From NCBI RefSeq assembly GCF_037963835.1, contig NZ_CP150145.1, positions 6,882,001-6,946,000 on the forward strand: 64,000 nucleotides of DNA, written 5' to 3'. This stretch comes from Paenibacillus sp. FSL H8-0332 (lineage in GTDB: Bacteria; Bacillota; Bacilli; Paenibacillales; Paenibacillaceae). The notes below the pieces were generated by a model. It was not told the origin of the DNA. It made no database searches and saw only the letters and a program-made list of their open reading frames with translations. Both the position numbers and the translations under genes were made by a program. Below are positions 55,749 to 64,000 of this stretch, piece after piece (within the stretch, counting starts at the first letter, position 1; each line of letters begins with the position of its first letter).

Positions 55749-57485
55749 GTGAAACTATCATTGCGATTCAAAGTGAGTGCCCTTGTCTTGCTGCTGGTCA
55801 CGCCGCTGTTCCTCTTTCTCTCCTACACCAATCTCTATTCGACCAACATTGTCCGGGAGAAGGTGGCGAAGTCTGCCTCGGACACGTTGACCCTGCACTT
55901 AGGTACACTCGATGAGCTGCTGGAGCAGACCAGCCATTATCTACTGCGCACCGCCAATGAGAACATGCTGCTGGAGCTCTATTCCGACAGCGGCCCCGAC
56001 AGCGTCAATTATTACCTGTCCATCCGCAAGCTGATGGACCAGTGGTACAGCGATGTCAGTTACTACACCATTATCCGCAGTGTGTTCGTCTACCATCAGG
56101 AACGGGATGAGCTCTTCCTGAGCAGCCAGAGAGAGTATTACCAGGAGAAGGAGGTCATTACCTCCGGGCTGTCTTCACACCTCAAGGCCCCTAATCTTCA
56201 GGCCTCCCTGAAGTGGGAGACTGTGACCCTCGGCGGAGAGCCGGTGCTATTCAAGGTACTGCCGGACAAGAGCGGACGGCTTCTCATGGGGGTACTGGTC
56301 AGCATTGATTCGCTGGCCCAGCCCCTGACCCAGCTGGAGTCTACCGGAGGAAGCGGACAGGTCGGCGTGATCGATAATGACGGTAAATTACTCTGGGGCC
56401 AGTTCGCCAGTGAAGATCTTGCGCTCATCCGCAGCCAGCTTACTCAGCCTAACCCTCGCGCGGATGCCTCGATTCGCCTGAGTAACGGCAATTCGTATCT
56501 GCTGATTGACAAGCCTTCGCAGTATTCGAATCTGAATGTCTTTTTCCTGCTGGATGAGAAGTCGATTCTGGACGAGCTGCCGATCTTCCAACGGATCATC
56601 AAGGTGATTCCCTTCGCCATTATCCTCGTAATGGTTATCCTGCTGGCTCTGCTCAGCAGGCTGGTGTTCAAGCCTATCCAGCAATTGACCAGCGGGATGC
56701 GCATCCTGGGGAAGGGACAGCTGGAATATCGGCTGAAGGACGGCAGCAGCAGGGAGTTCCAGATCATTACAATGCAATTCAACCAGATGGCCGAGCAGAT
56801 CGGCAATCTCAAGATTGATGTGTATGAGGAGCAGATGAAGGTGCAGCAGGCCGAGCTGAAGCATCTCCAGGCGCAGATCAATCCCCATTTTTTCATGAAT
56901 TCCCTGAATATCGTCTTTCATCTGGTAGAGCTGAAGCAGTATGCGCTGATCAAAAAAATGATTGGACATCTGGTCTCCCACTTCCGCTTCATTATGAATA
57001 CCAATGACGCCTGGATTCCGCTGCGCGGCGAGCTGGGTCATATTCAGAATTATATCGAGATTCAGATGGTCATGTATCCGAACAAGCTGTCTTATGAGGT
57101 GCAGCTTCCGCAGGAGCTTGAGTCAACGCTGATACCGCCGCTGCTGATCCAGCCCTTCGTCGAGAATGCCATCAAGCATGGATTCATCAACAATTCGAAG
57201 CCCTTCAACGTTGGCATAACAGTCAGTGAAGAAGCCGGGGAGAGCGGCAACTGCTGCATTGCCATTCAGATCCGCGATTCCGGGCCGGGCTTCTCCACGG
57301 TTCAGCTCGACATGCTCAATCATGGCGTATATGAGCGCAAACCGACAGATCGCCATCTGGGAATATGGAACGTATACAGACGCATGCTGATGTTCTATAA
57401 CAACCGGGCACGGCTTACCTTCCACAACGCTCCAGAAGGAGGCGCGGTTGTGGAAATCAGACTACCCGTTCAAAAGGAGCTGTGA
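55749..57485 (+). CDS. YesM-type sensor histidine kinase
   Basis: 578 residues from GTG 55749 (AAGGGGGAAG upstream). TM1 about 8-28, an extracytoplasmic dCache-like domain (about 30-275), TM2 about 280-303, HAMP (about 303-355: RLVFKPIQQLTSGMRILGKGQLEYRL), then His_kinase (PF06580) with H380 in LQAQINPHFFMNSLNI and a HATPase with PFVENAIKHGF and DSGPGF. YesM-type kinases sense sugars outside the cell, often with the neighbouring binding protein. Partner: the AraC-type regulator 6 bp downstream. Confidence 0.93.
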   Translation: MKLSLRFKVSALVLLLVTPLFLFLSYTNLYSTNIVREKVAKSASDTLTLHLGTLDELLEQTSHYLLRTANENMLLELYSDSGPDSVNYYLSIRKLMDQWYSDVSYYTIIRSVFVYHQERDELFLSSQREYYQEKEVITSGLSSHLKAPNLQASLKWETVTLGGEPVLFKVLPDKSGRLLMGVLVSIDSLAQPLTQLESTGGSGQVGVIDNDGKLLWGQFASEDLALIRSQLTQPNPRADASIRLSNGNSYLLIDKPSQYSNLNVFFLLDEKSILDELPIFQRIIKVIPFAIILVMVILLALLSRLVFKPIQQLTSGMRILGKGQLEYRLKDGSSREFQIITMQFNQMAEQIGNLKIDVYEEQMKVQQAELKHLQAQINPHFFMNSLNIVFHLVELKQYALIKKMIGHLVSHFRFIMNTNDAWIPLRGELGHIQNYIEIQMVMYPNKLSYEVQLPQELESTLIPPLLIQPFVENAIKHGFINNSKPFNVGITVSEEAGESGNCCIAIQIRDSGPGFSTVQLDMLNHGVYERKPTDRHLGIWNVYRRMLMFYNNRARLTFHNAPEGGAVVEIRLPVQKEL

Positions 57486-57491
57486 CGTTCA

Positions 57492-59117
57492 ATGTACAGA
57501 GTTCTAATCGTTGACGACCAATACTTCGCCTTGCTCGGCCTCCAGCAGGGGGTGGATTGGAGCGCGCTTAGCGTGTCGGATGTCTGTCTGGCGGAGAACG
57601 TGGATCAGGCGATTGCTGTTCTTGAACAGCAGCCCGTAGACCTGCTCATCTGCGATATCGAAATGCCGGGCAGAAGCGGCCTGGAGCTGCTGGCCTGGGT
57701 GAAGCAATCCGCTCCCGGCACGCTGACGATTATGCTGACCTGCCATGCCGATTTCGAGTATGCCCAGCGCGCGATTTACCACGGAGCCTTCCATTACCTG
57801 CTCAAGCCTGTAGACTATGAGGAATTGATGAAAATCTCCCGTGAGGCGCTCGCCGAGATCAGCAAGCAGAGAGAGCAGCAACAGTTCGAGGCCCTAATTC
57901 AGAAGTACCGGAGACAGTGGGAGCATCAGCTCCCCCTGCTGGTGGAACGGTTCTGGCAGGATATTCTCAGCCAGCGGGCGGCGCCCGTGCTGGAATCGCT
58001 CACCCTTCCGGCGAACACCTACAATCTGGATCTGCAGCCCGGGGACCGCTACTTCCTCGCCCTGCTGGGGCTGGAGCAGTGGAAGGAGAACCTTAGCGCA
58101 CGGGATGAGACGATTATGGAATATGCGCTGCGCAACATGGCCGATGAGCTGCTGCTAAGCGGGCTGGAAGGCACTGTGCTGCAGGATCAGGTAGGGCATA
58201 ATCTGGCGGTCATCTACGTCAGGGGCGATATAAACGCCGTCCGGCATACGCTGGAGCAGAATGGCCGCACCTTCCTGGACACCTGCGAGCGGCTGCTGCA
58301 TTGCTCCCTGTCGATCTACATCAGCGCGGGCGTCCCCCTGTCCGGAATCATGAGCGCTTACACGGAGGTCACTGAGCGGGAACAACGCAACCTGAACCGT
58401 TCGCGTCAGGTGTTCGGACCGGAGGATCAGGCGTATGGCCGAGATCAGCCGCTTGCGCCCCTGCCTCAGGCAGCGCCTATGCATATCTTCGGAGAGTGGG
58501 CGACCCTCCTGGAGCTTGGCGAGCTGGAGGAGCTGGAGCGCCGCGTGACGCTATGGTTCTCGGGCATTGAGCCTGGCCGCTGGACAAGTGAGCTGCACCG
58601 TCAGCTTATCCACGGCATCCTGTTCATTGTACACACCGTTCTCGCCAAAAAAGGCTTATCCGCACACGCCTCAGCCGAGCTGAAATCGCTGATGGATAAG
58701 GAGAATTATCCGAAGCAGTCCGCTTCGCTCCAGCATTGGGCGCTGGAATGCCTGCGATCCGTAATGCGCTTATTGCAGACAAGCAATAACGTATCCTCGG
58801 CCACAGTCGCCAAGATCCGGCAGTATATCCGCTCCCGCCTGAGCGAAGAGATTACCCGCGACGAACTCGCGGCCTATGTCTACCTGAACCCGGCCTACTT
58901 GTCCCGGCTGTTCAAGAAGGAGACCGGGCTATCGATCTCCGATGTGATTATTCAGGAACGGCTGCAGAAGGCCAAGCAGCTGCTGGAGGAGACCGAGCTG
59001 AAGATCACCGATATCGCCGAGCAGGTCGGCTACACCAGCCTCGGCAGCTTCTCCAACCTGTTCAAGCGGATCGTCGGCGCAACGCCGCAGCAGTACCGTG
59101 CGCGGAATAAGAAGTGA
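57492..59117 (+). CDS. YesN-type AraC-family response regulator
   Basis: 541 residues. The receiver domain (1-125) has D9/D8, the phospho-acceptor D55 (LLICDIEMPGRSGLELL) and K106 (LLKPVDY). A middle region of about 300 residues includes a helical linker. The C-terminal HTH_18 (about 440-540) shows LNPAYLSRLFKKETGLSISDVIIQERLQKAKQLLEETELKITDIAEQVGYTSLGSFSNLFKRIVGATPQQYRA, the two AraC helix-turn-helix units. It should activate the upstream ABC importer operon on phosphorylation. It is separated from the kinase gene by 6 bp. Confidence 0.93.
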   Translation: MYRVLIVDDQYFALLGLQQGVDWSALSVSDVCLAENVDQAIAVLEQQPVDLLICDIEMPGRSGLELLAWVKQSAPGTLTIMLTCHADFEYAQRAIYHGAFHYLLKPVDYEELMKISREALAEISKQREQQQFEALIQKYRRQWEHQLPLLVERFWQDILSQRAAPVLESLTLPANTYNLDLQPGDRYFLALLGLEQWKENLSARDETIMEYALRNMADELLLSGLEGTVLQDQVGHNLAVIYVRGDINAVRHTLEQNGRTFLDTCERLLHCSLSIYISAGVPLSGIMSAYTEVTEREQRNLNRSRQVFGPEDQAYGRDQPLAPLPQAAPMHIFGEWATLLELGELEELERRVTLWFSGIEPGRWTSELHRQLIHGILFIVHTVLAKKGLSAHASAELKSLMDKENYPKQSASLQHWALECLRSVMRLLQTSNNVSSATVAKIRQYIRSRLSEEITRDELAAYVYLNPAYLSRLFKKETGLSISDVIIQERLQKAKQLLEETELKITDIAEQVGYTSLGSFSNLFKRIVGATPQQYRARNKK

Positions 59118-59162
59118 GCGGGGCGGGCGGGGCTATTGGGCATACGAACCGCCGGGCGGGGA

Positions 59163-59239
59163 CATCGTGTTCGGTTTTGCGCATACATTGACCCACACAC
59201 CGCCGCGCTGGCGCATTGTGTTCGGTTTTTCTCATACAT
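59163..59239. repeat. Two direct repeats 51 bp apart
   Basis: CATCGTGTTCGGTTTTGCGC...ATACAT at 59163-59188 and CATTGTGTTCGGTTTTTCTC...ATACAT at 59214-59239 match at 23 of 26 positions, spaced exactly 51 bp. A third, shorter GGGCATACGAACCG block lies at 59138. On the minus strand each unit begins ATG TAT and reads MYEKNRTQCA.. / MYAQNRTRCP.., 17 codons each. Confidence 0.7.
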
Positions 59240-59313
59240 CTGGCACACGCTTTCCGGCGGAGCAGGCAGATGTCCTCTGGAACTGGTCTTCGTACTCATC
59301 ATACCTGCCAAAC

Positions 59314-59352
59314 AAAAAGAGCGAGAGGGCTATAGGCCCCTTCGCTCTTTTT
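59314..59352. terminator. Bidirectional terminator between yesN-type and araA genes
   Basis: AAAAAGAGCGA (59314-59324) / TCGCTCTTTTT (59342-59352) with an inner GAGGGC/GGCCCCT stem. Confidence 0.88.
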
Positions 59353-59389
59353 AACATCAACTCGCTATTTACTTTGACAAGTGACTCAA

Positions 59390-60814
59390 TTACTTAATAA
59401 TCACGTATTCCAGACCCACAAGCTTCGCGTAGGTAACGATCTGGTCGGTAGTCAGGTTGAGCGAGACTACGGTATGGTGTCCGCCGCCATTCTCGATCCA
59501 GGCTCTGACTCCGTCCTGGAAGTTAGGCTTCACCTGCCACAGTACACGGGCTACCGGAAGATTCGGAGCCGGAACGGTGGGTTCGAAGGCAGTAACTTCG
59601 TTGATTAGCAGCTTGTAATGAGTGCCGAAGTCAGCCATCGATACCACGACGCCTTCGCCTGCCTTGCCGTCGAAGACAAGACGGGCAGGGTCTTCACGGT
59701 CGCCGATTCCCAGCGGGGACACAATGATCTTCGGCTGGTTGCTGGCCAGGCTCGGATCAACCTCCAGCATGTGGGACTGGAGAATCGCTTCCTGCCCGGC
59801 AGCCATTTCGTAAGTATAATCCTCCATGAATCCAGTGTTCAGGTTGTGGCTCATCACCTTCATCAGGCGGTCCAGGGCCGCAGTCTTCCAGTCCCCTTCG
59901 CCGGCGAAGCCGTAGCCTTGGGCCATCAGGCGCTGAACAGCCAGACCCGGAAGCTGCTTCATGCCGTGCAGGTCCTCGAAGTTAGAGGTGAAGGCATTGT
60001 AGCCGCCTGCATCCAGGAAGCGCTTAAGGGCAATCTCGTAGCTCGCCTGCACCTTCACACTGGCTTCCCAATCTTCCTTGCTGTACGTGCCATAATCAAC
60101 GGCATACAGCTTAGTATATTCTGCGAACAGGGCATCGATCTCTTCCTGCTTCACTTCATTCACATAGGCTACCAGATCGCCGATGCCGAAGTAGTCCACG
60201 GTCCAGCCGAACTGGATCTGGGCTTCTACCTTGTCGCCTTCGGTAACGCCCACGTTACGCATGTTGTCGCCGAAGCGGGCTACCTTGATATTGAAGCCTT
60301 CGTTATACGCTACGGCAACGTCCATCCACTCGGCAATTTGCTTCTGGACTTCAGCACGTTCCCAGTATCCTACAACGACCTTATTCTGCTTCTTCAGGCG
60401 GGCATTGATGAAGCCATACTCACGGTCACCATGGGCAGCCTGGTTCAGGTTCATGAAGTCCATGTCAATGGTTGCCCAAGGGATGCTCTCATTGTACTGG
60501 GTAGCCAGGTGCAGCAGCGGCTTCTGCAGCAGCTTCGTGCCGCGAATCCACATTTTGGCCGGGGAGAAGGTGTGCATCCAGGTGATTACACCGGCAACCT
60601 CATCACGATAGTTCACTTCTTTCATGATGGAAGTGATTTTGTCTGCGCTAACGGCCAGATCCTGCAATACCAGCGGATAAGGAAGTACCCCGCTGTTGTT
60701 GAGCGCATCGGTCATTTCCTGGGCGTGAGCCTTCACTTCACCCAGCGCTTCATCTCCATACAGGTGCTGCGATCCTACGACGAACCAGAATTGCTTGTCG
60801 CTTACTGTTGACAT
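59390..60814 (-). CDS. araA: L-arabinose isomerase
   Basis: 474 residues from ATG 60814 (GAGG 9 nt upstream). It matches AraA along its length: FWFVVGSQHLYGDEAL at the N-terminus, GVITWMHTFSPAKMWI, HLATQYN, WATIDMDFMNLNQAAHGDREYGFI, DLHGMKQLPGLAVQRLMAQGYGFAGEGDWKTAA (glutamate ligands), MSHNLNTGFMEDYTYEM and GGGHHTVVS (histidine ligands). It converts L-arabinose to L-ribulose with Mn2+ in the cytoplasm. Last gene of the araBDA operon, 39 bp after araD; a terminator follows. Confidence 0.97.
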   Translation of the reverse strand: MSTVSDKQFWFVVGSQHLYGDEALGEVKAHAQEMTDALNNSGVLPYPLVLQDLAVSADKITSIMKEVNYRDEVAGVITWMHTFSPAKMWIRGTKLLQKPLLHLATQYNESIPWATIDMDFMNLNQAAHGDREYGFINARLKKQNKVVVGYWERAEVQKQIAEWMDVAVAYNEGFNIKVARFGDNMRNVGVTEGDKVEAQIQFGWTVDYFGIGDLVAYVNEVKQEEIDALFAEYTKLYAVDYGTYSKEDWEASVKVQASYEIALKRFLDAGGYNAFTSNFEDLHGMKQLPGLAVQRLMAQGYGFAGEGDWKTAALDRLMKVMSHNLNTGFMEDYTYEMAAGQEAILQSHMLEVDPSLASNQPKIIVSPLGIGDREDPARLVFDGKAGEGVVVSMADFGTHYKLLINEVTAFEPTVPAPNLPVARVLWQVKPNFQDGVRAWIENGGGHHTVVSLNLTTDQIVTYAKLVGLEYVIIK

Positions 60815-60853
60815 ATCATTCATCCTCTTCTCTATGAGTTTGGTAAAAGTCAG

Positions 60854-61549
60854 TTATTTCTGTCCGTAATACGCGTCCTTGCCGTGCTTGCGCAGATAAT
60901 GCTTGTCCAGAATCCGCTGCGGCAGCTCCTCGGCGAACGTATTCAGCTGGCGGGCGAAGTGGTTCATCTTGGACACTTCCTCCAGCACGACACTATTCAT
61001 CACAGCGGCGTGGGCATCCTTGCCCCACGTGAACGGCGCGTGGCCCTTCAGCAGAACGCCGGGAATCGCCATCACATCCAGCCCCCGCTGTTCAAAAGTC
61101 TCAATGATCACATGCCCGGTCTCTGCTTCATAACCGCGGTCAATCTCTTCCTGTGTCAGGAACCGGGTGCACGGTACAGAACCATAGAAGGTGTCTGCAT
61201 GTGTCGTCCCCATAACCGGAACATCCAGTCCGGCCTGCGCCCAGATGGTTGCCCACGTAGAATGCGTATGCACGATGCCACCGATCTCGGCGTAATGCTT
61301 GTAGAGTACAGCATGGGTCGCTGTATCCGAAGAAGGCCGCATCTCTCCCTCCACCACATTGCCATCGAAGTCCACAACGACCATATCGCTCGGCTTCATC
61401 TTGTCATAGCTGACTCCGCTAGGCTTGATAACGAACAGACTGCTCGCCCGGTCCACCGCGCTCACATTGCCCCAGGTGTATTTGACCAGCCCGTGCTTAG
61501 GCAGCTCCAGATTGGCCTCGTACACCTCTTCCTTCAGTTGCTCCAGCAT
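60854..61549 (-). CDS. araD: L-ribulose-5-phosphate 4-epimerase
   Basis: 231 residues. Class II aldolase/AraD fold: ANLELPKHGLVKYTWGNVSAVDR, FVIKPSGVSYDKMKPSDMVVVDFDG, zinc-ligand block GGIVHTHSTWATIWAQAG, TTHADTFYGSVPCTRFL and LLKGHAPFTWG. It turns L-ribulose-5-phosphate into D-xylulose-5-phosphate, the entry to the pentose phosphate pathway. It starts 3 bp after araB. Confidence 0.97.
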   Translation of the reverse strand: MLEQLKEEVYEANLELPKHGLVKYTWGNVSAVDRASSLFVIKPSGVSYDKMKPSDMVVVDFDGNVVEGEMRPSSDTATHAVLYKHYAEIGGIVHTHSTWATIWAQAGLDVPVMGTTHADTFYGSVPCTRFLTQEEIDRGYEAETGHVIIETFEQRGLDVMAIPGVLLKGHAPFTWGKDAHAAVMNSVVLEEVSKMNHFARQLNTFAEELPQRILDKHYLRKHGKDAYYGQK

Positions 61550-61552
61550 GTG

Positions 61553-63166
61553 TTAATTCCCCCCGTTCTCTACGAGATGATCTACAGCGGCCTGCTCAAT
61601 CGCCAGACCCGCCGTGTAGCGTTCCATGAACAATCCAAAGCCCTTCACATCTGCCGCAACCGGATGAATGGTCTCGCCTTCGATATCCTTGAAGACCTTC
61701 TGGTCGAGGAAATCATCCAGACGCTCCTGCTGCGCTCTGTTCTTCATATAAGAAGCCAGAATCGCCATGCCCCACGCGCCGCCTTCTCCGGCTGTTGCCA
61801 TCACAGAGACCGGAACATTCATCGCAGCAGCCACGATTCTCTGTCCGACAACAGGCGTCTTGAACAAGCCGCCGTGCGCCAGAATGCTGTCGATGGACAC
61901 CTGTTCCTTCAAGGTCAGAATATCCATGCCAATCTTCAGTGCGCCAAAAGCGGAGAACAGATGCGTCCGCATAAAGTTGCCCAGCGTGAATCGGCTCTCC
62001 GGCGAGCGGACAAACAGCGGCCGTCCCTTCTCCATCCCGGTGATGTTCTCACCCGAGAAATAGCCGTAGCTGAGCAGCCCGCCGCCATCGGCGTCTGCCT
62101 CCAGCGCTTTGTTGAACAGAACACTGAATAACTTCGCCGGATCAGCCTTGAAGCCCATCGCCTCTGAGAATTCTCTGAACAAGCCGACCCAGGCATTGAT
62201 ATCGCTGGAGCAGTTGTTGGCATGCACCATCCCTACCGGACTGCCATCCGGGGTAGTCACCATGTCAATCTCAGGGTATACCGCTGTAAGGTCCTTCTCC
62301 AGCACGATCATGGCGAATACGGAGGTGCCTACAGAGATATTACCGGTCCGTTTGCGGACACTGTTCGTTGCGACCATTCCCGTTCCGGCGTCACCTTCTG
62401 GAGGACAGAGCGGAATGCCTGCCAGCAGGTCCCCGGAATCATCCAGCAGTCTCGCTCCGGCTTCTGTTAACACGCCAGCCTGCTCGCCTGCTGCGTAGAC
62501 CTTGGGCAGAAGATCACTCAGCTTCCAAGGGTAATTCTTAGCGGCAATCAGCTTATCGAACTGGCTGACCATAGCCGGGTGGTAATCCTGTGAAGCTTCA
62601 TCTATAGGGAAGACCCCGGAGGCATCGCCAATCCCGATCGCCTTACTGCCGGTCAGCAGCCAATGGATGTATCCGCCCAGCGTCGTTACGAACGTTGCCT
62701 GCGGAACATGCTCTTCCCCGTTCAGAATTGCCTGATACAGGTGGGCAATGGTCCAGCGCTCCGGAATATTGAACTGGAACAGCTCTGTTAATTCCTTGGC
62801 CGCCGCACCGGTTGTAGCATTACGCCAGGTCCGGAACGGAACCAGCAGCTCGCCCGCGCTGTCAAAGGCCATATATCCATGCATCATTGCTGAGAATCCG
62901 ATCGAACCGACAGTAGTAAGCGTAACCCCGTATTTCTGTGCAACCTCCTGCTTCATCTCGCGGTAAGCCGCTTGCAGCCCCTTGATGATATCGGTGAGGG
63001 GATACGTCCAGTACCCGCCTTCCAGCAGGTTCTCCCACTCGTAGCTTCCGGATGCAACCGCCTCGAATCGCTGATCAATCAGGACGGCCTTGATACGTGT
63101 GGACCCAAATTCGATACCCAGTGATGTCTCTCCCTTAAGTATCGCTTGCTTGATGTTCTGATCCAT
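61553..63166 (-). CDS. araB: Ribulokinase (FGGY family)
   Basis: 537 residues from ATG 63166. The FGGY kinase pattern begins LGIEFGSTRIKAVLID (phosphate-1 motif), then GSYEWEN, SIGFSAMMHGYMAFD and LVPFRTWRNATT. The C-terminal domain has ILAHGGLFKTPVVGQRIVAAAMNVPVSVMATAGEGGAWGMAILASYM, with the adenosine-binding GEGGAWGMA. It phosphorylates L-ribulose with ATP. Operon position (first, followed by araD and araA) supports AraB over a xylulokinase. AGAGGAG lies 10 nt upstream; a GTG 6 nt earlier is the alternative start. Confidence 0.93.
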   Translation of the reverse strand: MDQNIKQAILKGETSLGIEFGSTRIKAVLIDQRFEAVASGSYEWENLLEGGYWTYPLTDIIKGLQAAYREMKQEVAQKYGVTLTTVGSIGFSAMMHGYMAFDSAGELLVPFRTWRNATTGAAAKELTELFQFNIPERWTIAHLYQAILNGEEHVPQATFVTTLGGYIHWLLTGSKAIGIGDASGVFPIDEASQDYHPAMVSQFDKLIAAKNYPWKLSDLLPKVYAAGEQAGVLTEAGARLLDDSGDLLAGIPLCPPEGDAGTGMVATNSVRKRTGNISVGTSVFAMIVLEKDLTAVYPEIDMVTTPDGSPVGMVHANNCSSDINAWVGLFREFSEAMGFKADPAKLFSVLFNKALEADADGGGLLSYGYFSGENITGMEKGRPLFVRSPESRFTLGNFMRTHLFSAFGALKIGMDILTLKEQVSIDSILAHGGLFKTPVVGQRIVAAAMNVPVSVMATAGEGGAWGMAILASYMKNRAQQERLDDFLDQKVFKDIEGETIHPVAADVKGFGLFMERYTAGLAIEQAAVDHLVENGGN

Positions 63167-63242
63167 GCCCACGTTACTCCTCTCTAAACCAAACTGTGTT
63201 AGTTACGAATCTAAAGAATGCGCTTCCTTTATGAACAGGTTT

Positions 63243-63298
63243 AGTATATTTTTTGTTCGTACATTTGTCAACAATAGATATAAGATATACCTACAAAT
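63243..63298 (-). promoter_or_regulatory. araBDA promoter with two AraR-type operators
   Basis: Minus strand: TTGACA (63271-63266), 17 bp, TATACT (63248-63243). The spacer contains TTTTGTTCGTACATTT (63251-63266, plus strand), 12 of 16 matches to the AraR site ATTTGTACGTACAAAT. A second AraR-like site, ATTTGTAGGTATATCT on the minus strand (63298-63283), lies 32 bp further out, about three helical turns. Confidence 0.8.
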
Positions 63299-63376
63299 TT
63301 ACCGGAAAATCACCTATATTTTACGTGAATCATGATATATGGTAGACACCGGAGGATATTAAGCTTATATTCAAGC

Positions 63377-63396
63377 TATAATATGTACGTACAACT
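63377..63396 (+). promoter_or_regulatory. araR -10 box overlapped by a strong AraR operator
   Basis: TATAAT (63377-63382) followed by ATATGTACGTACAACT (63381-63396), 14 of 16 matches to the AraR consensus. This indicates autorepression. Confidence 0.8.
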
Positions 63397-63447
63397 ACAG
63401 AATATTTCTTGTTTTATATAAGAACAACTATGAAAGAAGTGACCCGT

Positions 63448-64000
63448 GTGAGAACCAAGTACCAGATCATATTCGATGAACTCAAAAGCAATATCCTGTC
63501 CGGCACCTACAGTGTGGGCGAACAAATCCCTACGGAATCTGCGCTGCAGGAGATGTACGGCGTCAGCCGCCAGACCGTGCGGAAGGCCATTCTGGAGCTG
63601 TCCAACGAGGGGTTCCTGCGGAGCGAGAAGGGCTCGGGCACCTATGTCAGCCACCAGTTCCGGTCCAAATCCGGGAATGGCGCGGGCAAACGGACCATCG
63701 GCGTAATAACCACTTACCTCTCCGATTATATTTTCCCCTCCATTATCCGGGGGATTGAAGGCAGGCTCAATGAGGACAACTATTCCCTGCTGCTCGCCAG
63801 CACCAATAATGATGTGGCCCAGGAGAAAAAGGCGCTGGAAATGATGCTGTCCTTCGGGGTGGACGGGCTGATTATCGAGCCTACGAAGAGCAACCTGTAC
63901 AACCCGAATATCGCCTACTACCTGTCGTTCAAGGAGCAGGATGTCCCGTTCATCATGATTAACGCTTATTATGAAGAGCTGGAGGTGCCGTTCTTTTGTC
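63448..64000 (+). CDS. araR: AraR, GntR-type HTH with LacI-type sensor domain, cut by window end
   Basis: The reading frame from GTG 63448 runs off the right edge (at least 184 codons). An ATG at 63430 and a GTG at 63439 are alternative starts. The GntR HTH (1-70) reads YQIIFDELKSNILSGTYSVGEQIPTESALQEMYGVSRQTVRKAILELSNEGFLRSEKGSGTYV. A periplasmic-binding/LacI-type domain follows: RTIGVITTYLSDYIFPSIIRGIEGRLNEDNYSLLLASTNNDVAQEKKALEMMLSFGVDGLIIEPTKS. AraR represses arabinose genes until L-arabinose binds. It is divergent from araBDA with operators on both sides. Confidence 0.93.
   Translation, partial: MRTKYQIIFDELKSNILSGTYSVGEQIPTESALQEMYGVSRQTVRKAILELSNEGFLRSEKGSGTYVSHQFRSKSGNGAGKRTIGVITTYLSDYIFPSIIRGIEGRLNEDNYSLLLASTNNDVAQEKKALEMMLSFGVDGLIIEPTKSNLYNPNIAYYLSFKEQDVPFIMINAYYEELEVPFFC

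Overview
The window looks like chromosomal DNA of a spore-forming, moderately GC Gram-positive bacterium, most likely Paenibacillus. The evidence is an alpha/beta small acid-soluble spore protein, a KinB-type sporulation kinase, HPr kinase, LplB/YtcP-type sugar permeases with a YesM/YesN two-component pair, an AraR-controlled araBDA operon, consensus sigma-A promoters and strong AGGAGG-type ribosome binding sites. No rRNA, tRNA, CRISPR or phage module was seen.

Layout. 0-7 kb: a phosphotransferase cut by the window edge, a DinB protein, a papain-like amidase, a CDP-diglyceride synthase-like protein, then a minus-strand operon of VTC polyphosphate polymerase, DUF4956 membrane protein and a Cthe_2159-type beta-helix lipoprotein. 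7-9 kb: a divergent OmpR-type two-component system sharing a control region with that operon. 9-13 kb: Vat-like acetyltransferase, secreted polysaccharide deacetylase with a CBM, and a secreted GH5-CBM3 cellulase. 13-19 kb: two TetR-controlled divergent units (old yellow enzyme; SDR plus strictosidine-synthase-like protein), a sugar nucleotidyltransferase and RidA. 19-25 kb: XRE regulators, a TPR protein, a secreted copper-amine-oxidase-type protein and a TPR-SMI1/KNR4-Imm51 immunity fusion. 25-31 kb: ArsR-AHSA1 pair, Lrp regulator divergent from a serine hydrolase-MFS operon, a 51-bp tandem repeat array, an ECF sigma/anti-sigma pair and an IF-3-like paralogue. 31-45 kb: an IS3-family element, GNAT, ABC exporter, TPR protein, KinB-like kinase, AIM24, a HAD-GNAT-GNAT fusion, SASP, an unusual HprK, a diguanylate cyclase and an intact IS4-family element with target duplication. 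45-51 kb: phosphotransferase, SLH-like protein, GNAT, DUF1304, DinB/YafY and an amino acid permease behind a glycine riboswitch. 52-64 kb: oligosaccharide ABC importer, YesM/YesN pair, araBDA and the start of araR.

Regulation is unusually readable. AraR-type operators sit in the araB promoter spacer and on the araR -10. A 41-bp palindrome made of tandem 10-bp-spaced TTAA motifs lies between the polyphosphate operon and its two-component system. A glycine riboswitch with terminator precedes the permease. Several divergent pairs have palindromes inside their promoters.

The most unusual signal is a recurring 51-bp spacing. At least four intergenic loci (about 11.14, 28.76-29.19, 32.99 and 59.16 kb) carry unrelated repeat sequences, all with a repeat distance of exactly 51 bp. 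The largest has eight full units and leaves a nearly open 17-codon-per-unit frame on the minus strand. I could not assign it to a described element.
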